IMG/VR virus record: IMGVR_UViG_3300037011_000809
Span: 1-37,522 of that record
DNA: 37,522 nt
Reading direction: 5' to 3' (one strand)
From: a virus
The position numbers and the translations under genes were made by a program. Each line of letters starts with the position of its first letter. Position 1 is the first letter of the stretch. Below are positions 22,757-30,478 of the stretch, one piece after another. The notes under the pieces are model-generated. The model worked only from the letters and a program-made list of their open reading frames with translations. It was not told the DNA's origin and ran no database searches.

Positions 22757-23479
22757 ATGGCAACTCAACGCGGCATGATCGGCGACCAACTGCTGGCGCA
22801 GGACCCACTGTACCTGATGGGGCAGGAGGCCAAGGCGGCGCAGGCGCCGGCGATGCAGGCCTACGCCCGCGAGCCGGGCGTGGTCTTCGACGCGATGATC
22901 AAACTGCTCATCGGCAAGATGCGGGCGGCGGGCCATGGCTCTGGCAGCGAGACCAACGACAAGTTGAAGTTGTTGATCTCGCAGAACACCGTGCTGCCAG
23001 CCTACGTCAACGCACTCGTCAAGGGGACAAACTTTGACGGCACGCCATTGTCACCGGAGACAAAACCGGCCATGGTGGCGATGGTGCGCCGCATGATGGG
23101 GATACAGTCAGTCTTGGGCGAGCAAGTCGCCGGTGAGATGGGCATCACGAAGGAGCAACTAGAAGACGCCATCTCAGGTCAACCTGCTAAGGAGACGAAT
23201 CCCGCCGAGGTGGAACCTAAGGGAGCAATCGGTACAGTAATAGACGCAGTTGGGAATAGGATACAGGGAGCGGCGAACGCGGCGGCTGATTGGATCAACC
23301 CGTCAACTACGACTATTGCGGGACCGCCTCCAGTGCAGGAAGATGTCGTGCCGATGACTCCGGAAGGTAGGTTCAGGGCAAAACATGGAATTGGACCTGC
23401 AAAAATTCCGAAGGTCCCGAAGGTCCCGAAAAAAAAGAAAATCCCGAAAATGGACGTAATAGAGGGTCTTAATCCTTAA
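22757..23479 (+). CDS. Internal virion protein 2 with basic tail
   Basis: ATG 22757 has AAGGAGG eight bases upstream, inside the previous gene's end. The 240-residue protein is helical at the N-terminus, with an amphipathic segment AVGNRIQGAANAAADWI and a basic Pro/Lys tail (AKIPKVPKVPKKKKIPK) that could touch DNA. It lies between two other putative ejection proteins. The base usage changes inside the gene: before about 23100 ATC and CGC/CGG dominate, and after about 23220 ATA and AGG appear, suggesting a recombination junction. Confidence 0.6.
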   Translation: MATQRGMIGDQLLAQDPLYLMGQEAKAAQAPAMQAYAREPGVVFDAMIKLLIGKMRAAGHGSGSETNDKLKLLISQNTVLPAYVNALVKGTNFDGTPLSPETKPAMVAMVRRMMGIQSVLGEQVAGEMGITKEQLEDAISGQPAKETNPAEVEPKGAIGTVIDAVGNRIQGAANAAADWINPSTTTIAGPPPVQEDVVPMTPEGRFRAKHGIGPAKIPKVPKVPKKKKIPKMDVIEGLNP

Positions 23480-26400
23480 ATGCCTGTTACTCTTGAATCC
23501 ATAATATCAGATCCTGACTTTAAGAATCTTCCCGCCGAGTCACGTTCCAACATAATAGGGGACGTATTCAGCGGGTTAAAACAGGATCCTGACTTCCTGC
23601 AGATGGGCAGGACTTCAAGAGCCATGGCGCTTTTAGATATGGCCAGCAAGGTAAAAGACTATGACATATCCTCAGGTCTTGCTGACACAAGTCCCACTCC
23701 ACCTCCTGCAGGATACGAGGGATTGTTCCAAAAGGCGGGATACACCGCCAAACCTCCCGCTGAAGAGTTAGGATTTATGGAATCAGTAGGATGGGGCCCG
23801 ACGCGCAGGATATTGGGAGGTCTCGGAAAGTTTGGAGTACCGGGACTAAAGGATATGCCGGAAATGCCGTCGCCTCCTCTTTTATCAAAAGCCGGAGCCA
23901 AACAGTACGGAGGCGAGTTGATAGGCGTTGTGCCACTTTTTCTCCCCGCCATGCAATTTGCAAAGGTGCTTTATCCGGCTGCAAACGCCGCCATGCAGGC
24001 CACTATCGCGGGAGGTCTGCTTTCATACATAGAGTCAGGAGGAAAAGCGAAAGAGACTTATTATGGTGCGATGGGCGCGGGAATAGGCACCGAAGTATTG
24101 GGAAGGTTCTTCGGGTATCTTTCAAGCAGGTTTGGGAAAACTGCCGCGCATAACATGATCAGACAGACTGCATTGAACGCCAAGACCGCAAAGGTGGCGG
24201 GAGAGACAACCGAAAATATCACCGGCGGCGTCGCCGGTGATCCAATGACGCAGGCAGAAGCTCTTGCCCCGGATGTTGTTTCAAATATAACTCCGTCAGT
24301 TGAGCCGTCACCAGTGGTTCCTCGTGGCATGTTGCCTGAGGAGAGTCTCATGCCAGACGAAGTTCCATCCGCTGAGACCACTACTTCTCCTCAATTGGTT
24401 CCCCGCGGCATGTTGCCTGAGGAGAGTCTTATGCCAGTTGAGACGCCCCCAACAGCCGGTTCAAAGCAATCCCCCCCTGATTTTTCATGGCTCGACGCGC
24501 CAATACCAAAAGAAGTCCCCCCAAGATCAATAACTCAGAACCTGTTATCAGACGTGAAAGAAACCGGGAACGTGGTGTTAAAAGGCGCAAAGGCAATAGG
24601 CAGGAAATTTTTAAGCCCGGGACGGATATTGCCTGATACGATAACAGCTCCCATAAACGAACAATGGGGACCAAGGAACGTGTTCTTAAACGAGGGAAGA
24701 GACATACTGCAACGCCTTGAGACATCAGGCGCAGGACCAAATACTCCATCCGGGACACTGGTCATGCGGTATAATGAAGGACTTGCAACCAATGAAGAAG
24801 TTGCGAGAATCACCCCAGAGCAGATGAGCGTGGCAAACGACCTGCAGAAGTTCTTGTCAAAGACCGCAGATCTGATTGAATCCAAAGGCATGGAGTGGCC
24901 AAAAAGCGGACGGATATCGAACTATATGCACCGTATAGTGGAGCAAGACACCCTTCCCGGGAGGAACTTTGATATCACGGATTTGTCCAGGTTCGTAAAT
25001 CCCAAAGTAAGAGCCGGCCCTCTTGAGGAAAGATACGCCAACGCGCCATATCTTGAGGACGCGTACCAATCGTTCAAGGAATATCTTTACATTATGGAAA
25101 GAAAGATATTCAGAGAGCCCGCGGTACAACAGGCGATGCCTACATATAAGCGACTTGTGCGGGAAAATGGCGCACTCGCAGAATTGACTAAAGATTACTT
25201 GAACAGGTATCTCGGAAGATACCGCCCCGGGCATACCGATGAAAGAAAACTTGTCTCAAAAGTCACCAACAAGATATTCGACGCGGCGTTGTACGGGAAC
25301 ATAAAGGCGACTCTTACCAACTCGTCCCAGTTGACAAACACAGTGGCAAGAGAACCATTGTCATCCGCCGAAGCGCTTGTGGACATGATGATGCGGCCGG
25401 AAGAAGCCGACTCGTTCTTGAAACAATTTGGATATGACTCCGGGGAGTTTGTCATAAAGTTTAAATGGAAAGCAGGGAACCGTTGGAGCATAGGAAACAT
25501 ATTCGACATGGTGGAGTTCTTCAACAAAAGACACGCGCTTCTTACCGGCCGTATCGCCGCCATGAAAGCAGGACTCACGGGTGACGCGGTGAACAAAGCG
25601 GCTGTTAATTTTATGAAGGACACACAGTTCCTTTATGGACCTGAGGATATGCCGATGATATTCTCGTCTCCTTTTGGAAAGGCCATGAAGCAATTTGGGA
25701 CATATCCAATAAAACAATCTGAGTTCTTGGTGTCATTGGCCAAGAATGATCCTGTGGCTTTTGCAAGGTGGGTAACTTTCATAACATTGATAGGAGGTCC
25801 AAAAGCAGTGGCGTTGTTTTATAAAGCGCATCCTGGGTACCAACATTTTATCGAGGAACTTGACAAGTCATGGCCATCTCTTCAAAACGCGATAGGAGTT
25901 GACATCGGAAGCTCAGTAGGTTTTGTTCCAGAACGTGTGCGGGTCACCGCAGCGCCAGTATGGAACATGACGGCAGGACTCATTAACAACATAAGAGACG
26001 TGGCAGGAGGAAAACAATCTTTGTGGGAAGCCACAAAGGACGTGGCAGGAGGCATAATTCCATATACCGTAAAGGGCGGCGTACAGTTGAACAAGATTCT
26101 ACAGGCTGCTCTTGCCGCAAGACGCGGAGCATATATTGAAAAGGGACCAATAGAAAAGGTGCGTGTCGAGACCACTCCTTTTCAGGCGTTCGTCAAATCA
26201 ACCGTAGGAGATCCTCTTGGAATGGCAAGGGAGATGTCTCGCGCCCAGATAGCACAAGGCCAAAAGAAACTCGACGCCGCGAGAAAGCAACGCATTATAT
26301 CGCTCAGGTTGCAGGGAAACAAAGGCGAGGCGGGATCGCTGGCCAAAAAATACAACATAGGAATATCAAACGAAGAAGTGAATAACGCCGCAGAGTCTGC

Positions 26401-26488
26401 CGGGATGACCCGTGAGCAGCGCATATTAAGGCACGCCAACCCGAAAATAAGGAGAATAAGCAAAGAACTGGGGGGTCCTACAAGGTAA
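23480..26488 (+). CDS. Large internal virion / ejection protein, 1002 residues
   Basis: The protein contains an N-terminal region with SAGFMESVGWGPTRR-type text, a hydrophobic stretch (ELIGVVPLFLPAMQFAKVLY), a Pro-rich linker with a duplicated VPRGMLPEESLMP (DNA repeat at 24315-24437), and a long helical C-terminal part with FFNKRHALLTGRIAAMKAGL, FMKDTQFLYGPEDMP and FGKAMKQFGTYPIKQSEFL. That last pattern is the one I associate with large polyvalent-protein-associated domains in phage internal proteins. It is expected to be carried in the capsid and enter the host with the DNA. ATA and AGG codons are frequent, as in the portal. Confidence 0.65.
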   Translation: MPVTLESIISDPDFKNLPAESRSNIIGDVFSGLKQDPDFLQMGRTSRAMALLDMASKVKDYDISSGLADTSPTPPPAGYEGLFQKAGYTAKPPAEELGFMESVGWGPTRRILGGLGKFGVPGLKDMPEMPSPPLLSKAGAKQYGGELIGVVPLFLPAMQFAKVLYPAANAAMQATIAGGLLSYIESGGKAKETYYGAMGAGIGTEVLGRFFGYLSSRFGKTAAHNMIRQTALNAKTAKVAGETTENITGGVAGDPMTQAEALAPDVVSNITPSVEPSPVVPRGMLPEESLMPDEVPSAETTTSPQLVPRGMLPEESLMPVETPPTAGSKQSPPDFSWLDAPIPKEVPPRSITQNLLSDVKETGNVVLKGAKAIGRKFLSPGRILPDTITAPINEQWGPRNVFLNEGRDILQRLETSGAGPNTPSGTLVMRYNEGLATNEEVARITPEQMSVANDLQKFLSKTADLIESKGMEWPKSGRISNYMHRIVEQDTLPGRNFDITDLSRFVNPKVRAGPLEERYANAPYLEDAYQSFKEYLYIMERKIFREPAVQQAMPTYKRLVRENGALAELTKDYLNRYLGRYRPGHTDERKLVSKVTNKIFDAALYGNIKATLTNSSQLTNTVAREPLSSAEALVDMMMRPEEADSFLKQFGYDSGEFVIKFKWKAGNRWSIGNIFDMVEFFNKRHALLTGRIAAMKAGLTGDAVNKAAVNFMKDTQFLYGPEDMPMIFSSPFGKAMKQFGTYPIKQSEFLVSLAKNDPVAFARWVTFITLIGGPKAVALFYKAHPGYQHFIEELDKSWPSLQNAIGVDIGSSVGFVPERVRVTAAPVWNMTAGLINNIRDVAGGKQSLWEATKDVAGGIIPYTVKGGVQLNKILQAALAARRGAYIEKGPIEKVRVETTPFQAFVKSTVGDPLGMAREMSRAQIAQGQKKLDAARKQRIISLRLQGNKGEAGSLAKKYNIGISNEEVNNAAESAGMTREQRILRHANPKIRRISKELGGPTR
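24315..24437 (+). repeat. Two-copy 42-bp direct repeat in the large internal protein
   Basis: Bases 24315-24356 and 24396-24437 are near-identical (three visible differences) with a period of 81 bases. They encode VPRGMLPEESLMP twice in a Pro/Thr-rich linker. Confidence 0.85.
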
Positions 26489-26497
26489 AGGGATATG

Positions 26498-26526
26498 TTG
26501 AAAACAGAGTTAAAATATGCTATATT
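26498..26526 (+). promoter_or_regulatory. Sigma70-like promoter for the lysis region
   Basis: TTGAAA, a 17-base spacer and TATATT, with TATGC just before the -10, lie ten bases after the last structural stop and 20 bases before ATG 26546. The -10 half is the same as at 7056, so the phage appears to use one promoter family for both transcripts. Confidence 0.7.
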
Positions 26527-26545
26527 GGGAATGGGGAGGTAATAT

Positions 26546-26767
26546 ATGAACACATCGCCGCTTGAAAGAAAAGGACCACCTGAGGAACAACTTGCGGAAC
26601 TTCAGGACAGGTTTGAGGAGCACCTGCAGGAACATCAGAACATGATGGGAAAAGAAATGCCTGCTCCACAGAATGAGAACAGCGCCGGGAAACAATACGG
26701 AAAGAACGCCACGCAGACGCCGCCAAAAAGAAACGTGTCGAGCAACCTTGGAAAATTTGGCCAGTGA
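26546..26767 (+). CDS. Hypothetical hydrophilic protein, 73 residues
   Basis: GGGAGGT lies six bases before ATG 26546. The product (MNTSPLERKGPPEEQLAELQDRFEEHLQEHQN...) is charged, with a short coiled-coil-like helix and a Pro/Lys-rich disordered tail. It is the first gene behind the promoter at 26498 and is coupled to the next, membrane, gene by a GTGA overlap. The role in lysis or otherwise is unknown. Confidence 0.65.
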   Translation: MNTSPLERKGPPEEQLAELQDRFEEHLQEHQNMMGKEMPAPQNENSAGKQYGKNATQTPPKRNVSSNLGKFGQ

Positions 26768-26934
26768 AAAACAACTCCATATATGTGATCATGGAGCATC
26801 TTAAAAACCAAGACTTGGTTCTAAACCGCATAGACAGGCAGGTCAACGGACATCTGAAATACCATCAATGGTTGGAAGGCACGCTTCTCGTGGGATTGGT
26901 ATTGGCTATAATCGGCCGATTGATAATAAAATGA
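26764..26934 (+). CDS. Holin-like small membrane protein, 56 residues
   Basis: This frame was found by reading between two genes. It starts at GTG 26764 (overlapping the previous stop, GTGA) and ends in the ATG of the endolysin gene (ATGA). The product has an N-terminal amphipathic helix (MEHLKNQDLVLNRIDRQVNGHLKYHQWLE) and one C-terminal membrane segment (TLLVGLVLAIIGRLIIK). That layout, and the position immediately before a cell-wall hydrolase, are like XhlA-type holin-associated proteins. Function is inferred. Confidence 0.6.
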   Translation: MKNNSIYVIMEHLKNQDLVLNRIDRQVNGHLKYHQWLEGTLLVGLVLAIIGRLIIK

Positions 26935-27542
26935 ACATAGACCAGTTGACGCGGTGCAAGGCGTTCATAGCGGGGTTGCCCGTCTTGAAAGCGTTGGGAT
27001 GGGATACTTGGATACCGTTCACCCACGCCTGGCACGAGTCGGGTGCGTTCTCCGTCCTCAACGATTCCGGCGTTGTGTCCGAGGACAGGACGGCCATGCT
27101 CACAGGTCATAATTATTGGGGAATAAAGAAACGCAAGGCGTGGGCTGGCCCGGTGGTCAGGATAGCGACCGGGGAATGGATGCCGCACCGTGCAGACCCG
27201 AACACTTATAAATCCGACCCCGACTTTATCAAGGTGCTGCGTCTGTCCGACGATAAAAAACTGGACAGGATACTTGTCCGCGCCGACTTCATGGCGTTCA
27301 CCGGAATAGACCAGGCGTTGCTCTGGTACGATGACTTCATAAAGACCAGTCCGAATTATTGCGACGCATATGCCAAGCGCGACAACTATCTACTGTTTTT
27401 CAAGTTGCTGATGAACCATGATAAACCGGGCGAACAGTCATACGCAACCAATCCGAGCTACGCCGCCGAGAACGAAGCCGCATACCGGGTGCTGAAAAGC
27501 CGCCCGGAACTTGTCGCCATGTTCGCCGAGCGCGGGGCATAG
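26931..27542 (+). CDS. Endolysin, GH73-type glucosaminidase
   Basis: The start is ATG 26931, coupled to the holin-like gene; the longer frame from 26868 is inside that gene. The 203-residue protein has the GH73 pattern: a helix ending in HAWHESGAF (E36 is the likely catalytic acid) and HNYWGIKK near 65-72, which matches the conserved (N)-(L/Y)-(F/W)-G-I-K of FlgJ/GH73 enzymes. It would cut N-acetylglucosaminyl bonds of peptidoglycan. There is no signal peptide, so it needs the holin to reach the wall. Confidence 0.75.
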   Translation: MNIDQLTRCKAFIAGLPVLKALGWDTWIPFTHAWHESGAFSVLNDSGVVSEDRTAMLTGHNYWGIKKRKAWAGPVVRIATGEWMPHRADPNTYKSDPDFIKVLRLSDDKKLDRILVRADFMAFTGIDQALLWYDDFIKTSPNYCDAYAKRDNYLLFFKLLMNHDKPGEQSYATNPSYAAENEAAYRVLKSRPELVAMFAERGA

Positions 27543-27596
27543 TTGACAATCCTCAATGATTGTGGTAATACAAAAATCGTGAGTTATGGGGGGAAT

Positions 27597-28223
27597 ATGA
27601 AAGTCAAGATGGCGATGCTGGCAATAGCGACGATGGGGATTCTGGCTTGCGGGCCGAGGTGGGCATATGCGGAGGACGTTGCGGTGTCCACCAATTCGAT
27701 ACAAACAATATTTAATCTCCCCGTCATTTCTACCGGATTGCAATACTCCCCGTCAGGTATCCTCGACACCAGCGACAATACCAGCGTCGTATACAGTAAG
27801 GTGTCATGGTGGAAAATCCGATGCGTCATATTCAAAAACGAGGGTTTTATCGTCGGCGGCGGTATCTCGCTGAAAACGGGGCAGCCGGTTTTTGTCACAG
27901 CCAAAGCAGCCATCTATGCCGTGCATAATCTCCTTGCCATCAACATCGGCGGCACGGCGGTGGGCGGCAACGGCGGCACGTTTACCATCGGGCCGGCGGT
28001 AAATCTACCCGAGGTCATGCGGGTGATTCACTTCGACAAGATATTTCCACCGGCGAAATTCATATCCGGTGGGATTCAGTTCGTGTACTCAGCCAACAGA
28101 ATATACAAAAAGGACGCATTGGGGAACACCACCGGGAACGGTACACACTACGATGCCAACCTGTGGGGCGGCTTCGTAGGGCTGAGAATACCGTTGGGAG
28201 GTGGCAAGTGGGCGACCCGATAA
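27597..28223 (+). CDS. Exported protein of the lysis region, possible beta-barrel
   Basis: The start is ATG 27597 (GGGGGAAT upstream). The signal peptide MKVKMAMLAIATMGILACGPRWAYA can be cut after AYA, or, less likely, be a lipoprotein signal at ILAC. The mature 180 residues are beta-rich and end NLWGGFVGLRIPLGGGKW, like the closing strand of small outer-membrane barrels. Possible roles are spanin-like outer-membrane disruption, superinfection exclusion or surface display; none is proved. TTGACA at 27543 is a perfect -35 without a good -10. Confidence 0.65.
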   Translation: MKVKMAMLAIATMGILACGPRWAYAEDVAVSTNSIQTIFNLPVISTGLQYSPSGILDTSDNTSVVYSKVSWWKIRCVIFKNEGFIVGGGISLKTGQPVFVTAKAAIYAVHNLLAINIGGTAVGGNGGTFTIGPAVNLPEVMRVIHFDKIFPPAKFISGGIQFVYSANRIYKKDALGNTTGNGTHYDANLWGGFVGLRIPLGGGKWATR

Positions 28224-28741
28224 TCTCCACCGCCGCGGCAATCGTCCTCATGTCATCGTCCACCGCTCACTCGCTGACGCAAGAGACTATCAACCTCGGA
28301 TTCAGATGGTTCACCGCGCTGTCAACCGGCGACCCGCAGGCATGGATGGGCGCGGGAGCCGTTGGCGGGGTTGTCGGGTTCGTCATAAAGTTCTGGTGGA
28401 AACTCGTCAAACTCGTACCGTGGCTGTTCCGGGGCATCGTGGTGGGCAAGGCAAAGGGATTCGTTTCGGACATTGAGAAAAATCTGCCCAATCCCAATGA
28501 CGACCCGATGATAAACGAACAGCGTTATCAGATGTTCAAAATCAAGGTGCGCGAATTGCTGACGCTGGCCGATAGCATCGTGTCAAGGATTCCACTCCTG
28601 AGCAAGATTGCGTTCATCATACCGTGGTTCCACAATATGCCGGACGCGGAGTTCGACATGTTCTGCCGTCCGCTGGCGACCTACGCACTGTCGCTCACCG
28701 TAACCGCACGTAAGGGAATAGAAGCAGGACCGACTAAATAA
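28208..28741 (+). CDS. Membrane protein, last gene of the rightward operon
   Basis: I choose GTG 28208, four bases after GGAGGT, over a GTG at 28163 that lies deep in the previous gene. The 177-residue protein has an N-terminal hydrophobic stretch (IISTAAAIVLMSSSTAHSL), a central one or two membrane segments (MGAGAVGGVVGFVIKFWWKLVKLVPWLFRGIVVG), then a charged helical domain and a C-terminal hydrophobic turn (IPLLSKIAFIIPWFHN). It may assist lysis. The stop overlaps that of the convergent nuclease gene. Confidence 0.65.
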   Translation: MGDPIISTAAAIVLMSSSTAHSLTQETINLGFRWFTALSTGDPQAWMGAGAVGGVVGFVIKFWWKLVKLVPWLFRGIVVGKAKGFVSDIEKNLPNPNDDPMINEQRYQMFKIKVRELLTLADSIVSRIPLLSKIAFIIPWFHNMPDAEFDMFCRPLATYALSLTVTARKGIEAGPTK

Positions 28742-29141
28742 TTATTTGAGATACAATTAAAAACTTAGCCGGCTCAACAGATAAATCAACTATTCCCCAA
28801 CCGATCATCATTGATCTTTCCGTCTTGGTAAAATACAAGTGCATATATTTGCAGGTTTTCGCAGTGTCTAAAAACCCCACATAAAGCGACGCCGCGCCTC
28901 CGGCGTTGCAGATCTTCTTTAGAATAGTCTCCTGCAACGGGGTGAGCAACTTGGCAGGATCACCTTTATAATCAGCGATGTTTTTCCTGACGAATTTGCA
29001 CTCCACGAAAAATGTCTGTCCTCCTCCGATAAACACCAGATCTGGCCATCCGCTGTGAAACTTCTCGCAGAACTTGTGGGTATATCCCAGCGGAGTGAAC
29101 CTTCCCCTGATCCATTTTACAAACTGCGTTTCGTTGGTCAT
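28734..29141 (-). CDS. VRR-NUC-type PD-(D/E)XK nuclease
   Basis: The 135 residues contain GWPDLVF (D34), then FFVECKF (E47, K49) and LTPLQETILKKI, the D-x12-E-x-K arrangement followed by a conserved Gln that marks VRR-NUC nucleases, a family related to Holliday-junction resolvases. It could process replication or packaging intermediates. ATG 29141 is two bases after the methyltransferase stop and has GAGGAG. It is the last gene of the leftward programme and its stop overlaps the convergent gene. Confidence 0.85.
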   Translation of the reverse strand: MTNETQFVKWIRGRFTPLGYTHKFCEKFHSGWPDLVFIGGGQTFFVECKFVRKNIADYKGDPAKLLTPLQETILKKICNAGGAASLYVGFLDTAKTCKYMHLYFTKTERSMMIGWGIVDLSVEPAKFLIVSQIII

Positions 29142-29142
29142 C

Positions 29143-30216
29143 TCAATACTCCTCCTTTATCTCTGTCAACAACCCGCACTCGTTGTGGATCCTGTCCGCG
29201 GCTTTTTTCATGTACTCGGGGTTAAGTTCCGTGCCTATGAAGTCCCTTCCCATCGCGGCCGACATTATTGCCGTGGTTCCAGAACCAGTGAATGGATCAA
29301 ACACAACGCATGGGACGGGATCCTTTTTCTCACAGGAGCAATCCTGCTCCCATCCGACGGTCTCAGTTATGGAATTGGAACATGACTCCATCTTGGTGTT
29401 CTTCTGCTTTTTCCTGTATTGTATTGTGTCAATCACTTTGGTTATTCTTTTCCAATTGTTGCCGCACAAAGGGCAACAACCCTTTTCGCTTGTTGACGCC
29501 TTTACAAAAGGTTCTACAAACTTGAGAGGAAATATGGCAGGATGAAAATTACCCTGTATGGATTTTGGGTTGATGACAACCGCGGATGGTCCTTCTTCGT
29601 CACATATCATGCCTTCCCAAGTTTTGAAGAACAAGTCAGAATCCCTAAAACGCCTGTAGACTAAGAACTCAGGCGACTTCTTATCTTGTTTTAAGTCAAA
29701 CATCTGTGGTTGTTCTTGTTCTTCATCTATTATTTCTTCCTTGGTCTTCACCGCTTCATAGTCATAGAAATATTTCTCAGACTTCGTGAGCATATATACA
29801 TATTCCACGGACGATGTTGGTCTGTCTTCCACGCTTTCAGGAGTTATGTTCCTGCGGATCCACGGCATCTGGGACCTCAATAACCATCCGTCATATTGCA
29901 GGGATATTGCGGTTTTTGCTGGCACCATCATCAGGTTTTTCTTTTCATATTCGTCTGATTTTTGTTTGCAATAACTGTCTCCTATGTTAATCCAATAAGT
30001 ACCGCTCGGATGCAATATGCGTCTTATCTCACGAGAAATCTCTACTATTTTATTTATAAAATCTATAACTTTCTTTTCTGATCCGACCTGATCTTCGTGT
30101 CCATAGTTCCTTAATCCAAAATACGGCGGCGAAGTGACCACACAATGCACCGAGTTGTCGGGTATTTTTTTGATTGTTTTAATCACGTCTCCGCAAATCA
30201 ACCTGCATTTTGTCAT
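29143..30216 (-). CDS. Beta-class DNA methyltransferase with Cys-rich insert
   Basis: The start is ATG 30216, overlapping the stop of the 30-residue membrane peptide; the apparent longer N-terminus is that peptide's region in another frame. Motif IV TSPPYFG is at 28-32 and motif I DPFTGSGTT at 307-315, the order of beta-class enzymes that make N4-methylcytosine or N6-methyladenine. Before motif I there is an insert with CPLCGNNW and DCSCEKK that may bind zinc. The target sequence cannot be read from the protein. It complements the Dam-like enzyme at 3043-3687. Confidence 0.9.
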   Translation of the reverse strand: MTKCRLICGDVIKTIKKIPDNSVHCVVTSPPYFGLRNYGHEDQVGSEKKVIDFINKIVEISREIRRILHPSGTYWINIGDSYCKQKSDEYEKKNLMMVPAKTAISLQYDGWLLRSQMPWIRRNITPESVEDRPTSSVEYVYMLTKSEKYFYDYEAVKTKEEIIDEEQEQPQMFDLKQDKKSPEFLVYRRFRDSDLFFKTWEGMICDEEGPSAVVINPKSIQGNFHPAIFPLKFVEPFVKASTSEKGCCPLCGNNWKRITKVIDTIQYRKKQKNTKMESCSNSITETVGWEQDCSCEKKDPVPCVVFDPFTGSGTTAIMSAAMGRDFIGTELNPEYMKKAADRIHNECGLLTEIKEEY

Positions 30217-30305
30217 GGAAGAATACACGCTATATACATTATGATTGCTCCTATGACGGATATCACAAGCAATCCCCGCATCAGAACGCATATCCACTTG
30301 ATCAT
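30213..30305 (-). CDS. Predicted 30-residue membrane peptide
   Basis: ATG 30305 overlaps the stop of the 58-residue gene (ATGA), has AAAGGAA upstream, and ends in a TGA that overlaps the methyltransferase ATG. The peptide MIKWICVLMRGLLVISVIGA plus ten more residues is one long hydrophobic helix with a basic start. Overlaps on both sides argue for a real coupled gene. The role is unknown; it may be purely a coupling device. Confidence 0.5.
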   Translation of the reverse strand: MIKWICVLMRGLLVISVIGAIIMYIACILP

Positions 30306-30478
30306 GTAAATTCCTTTCTCCTGAAATAATTGACCTGCGTGGCGGTATTTACCCTTGGTTTGCTCATGATACGCTTCCCGCTGTCCAACAGCGTCCTGAT
30401 GATATGGTCAACTTTCTGCTCATCCTCGATGCTTTCACATTCTATGGTCAATATGTTGTTGTTCCTATTTATCTTCAC
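30302..30478 (-). CDS. Hypothetical protein, 58 residues
   Basis: This frame starts at GTG 30478, inside the end of the primase gene with GGAG seven bases upstream, and stops at TGA 30302 overlapping the next ATG. It reads VKINRNNNILTIECESIEDE... with a basic C-terminus (KPRVNTATQVNYFRRKEFT). The composition is protein-like and the gene fills an otherwise empty 160-base gap in a dense operon. No family is recognised. Confidence 0.6.
   Translation of the reverse strand: MKINRNNNILTIECESIEDEQKVDHIIRTLLDSGKRIMSKPRVNTATQVNYFRRKEFT

Noticed and set aside
28735-28746. AAATAATTATTT palindrome as a bidirectional terminator
   Set aside because: The stem is only A/T and lacks a GC core; no clear terminator is visible at the convergence point.
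30217-30297. N-terminal extension of the beta-class methyltransferase
   Set aside because: Coupled ATG 30216 and a separate membrane-peptide frame explain this region better.
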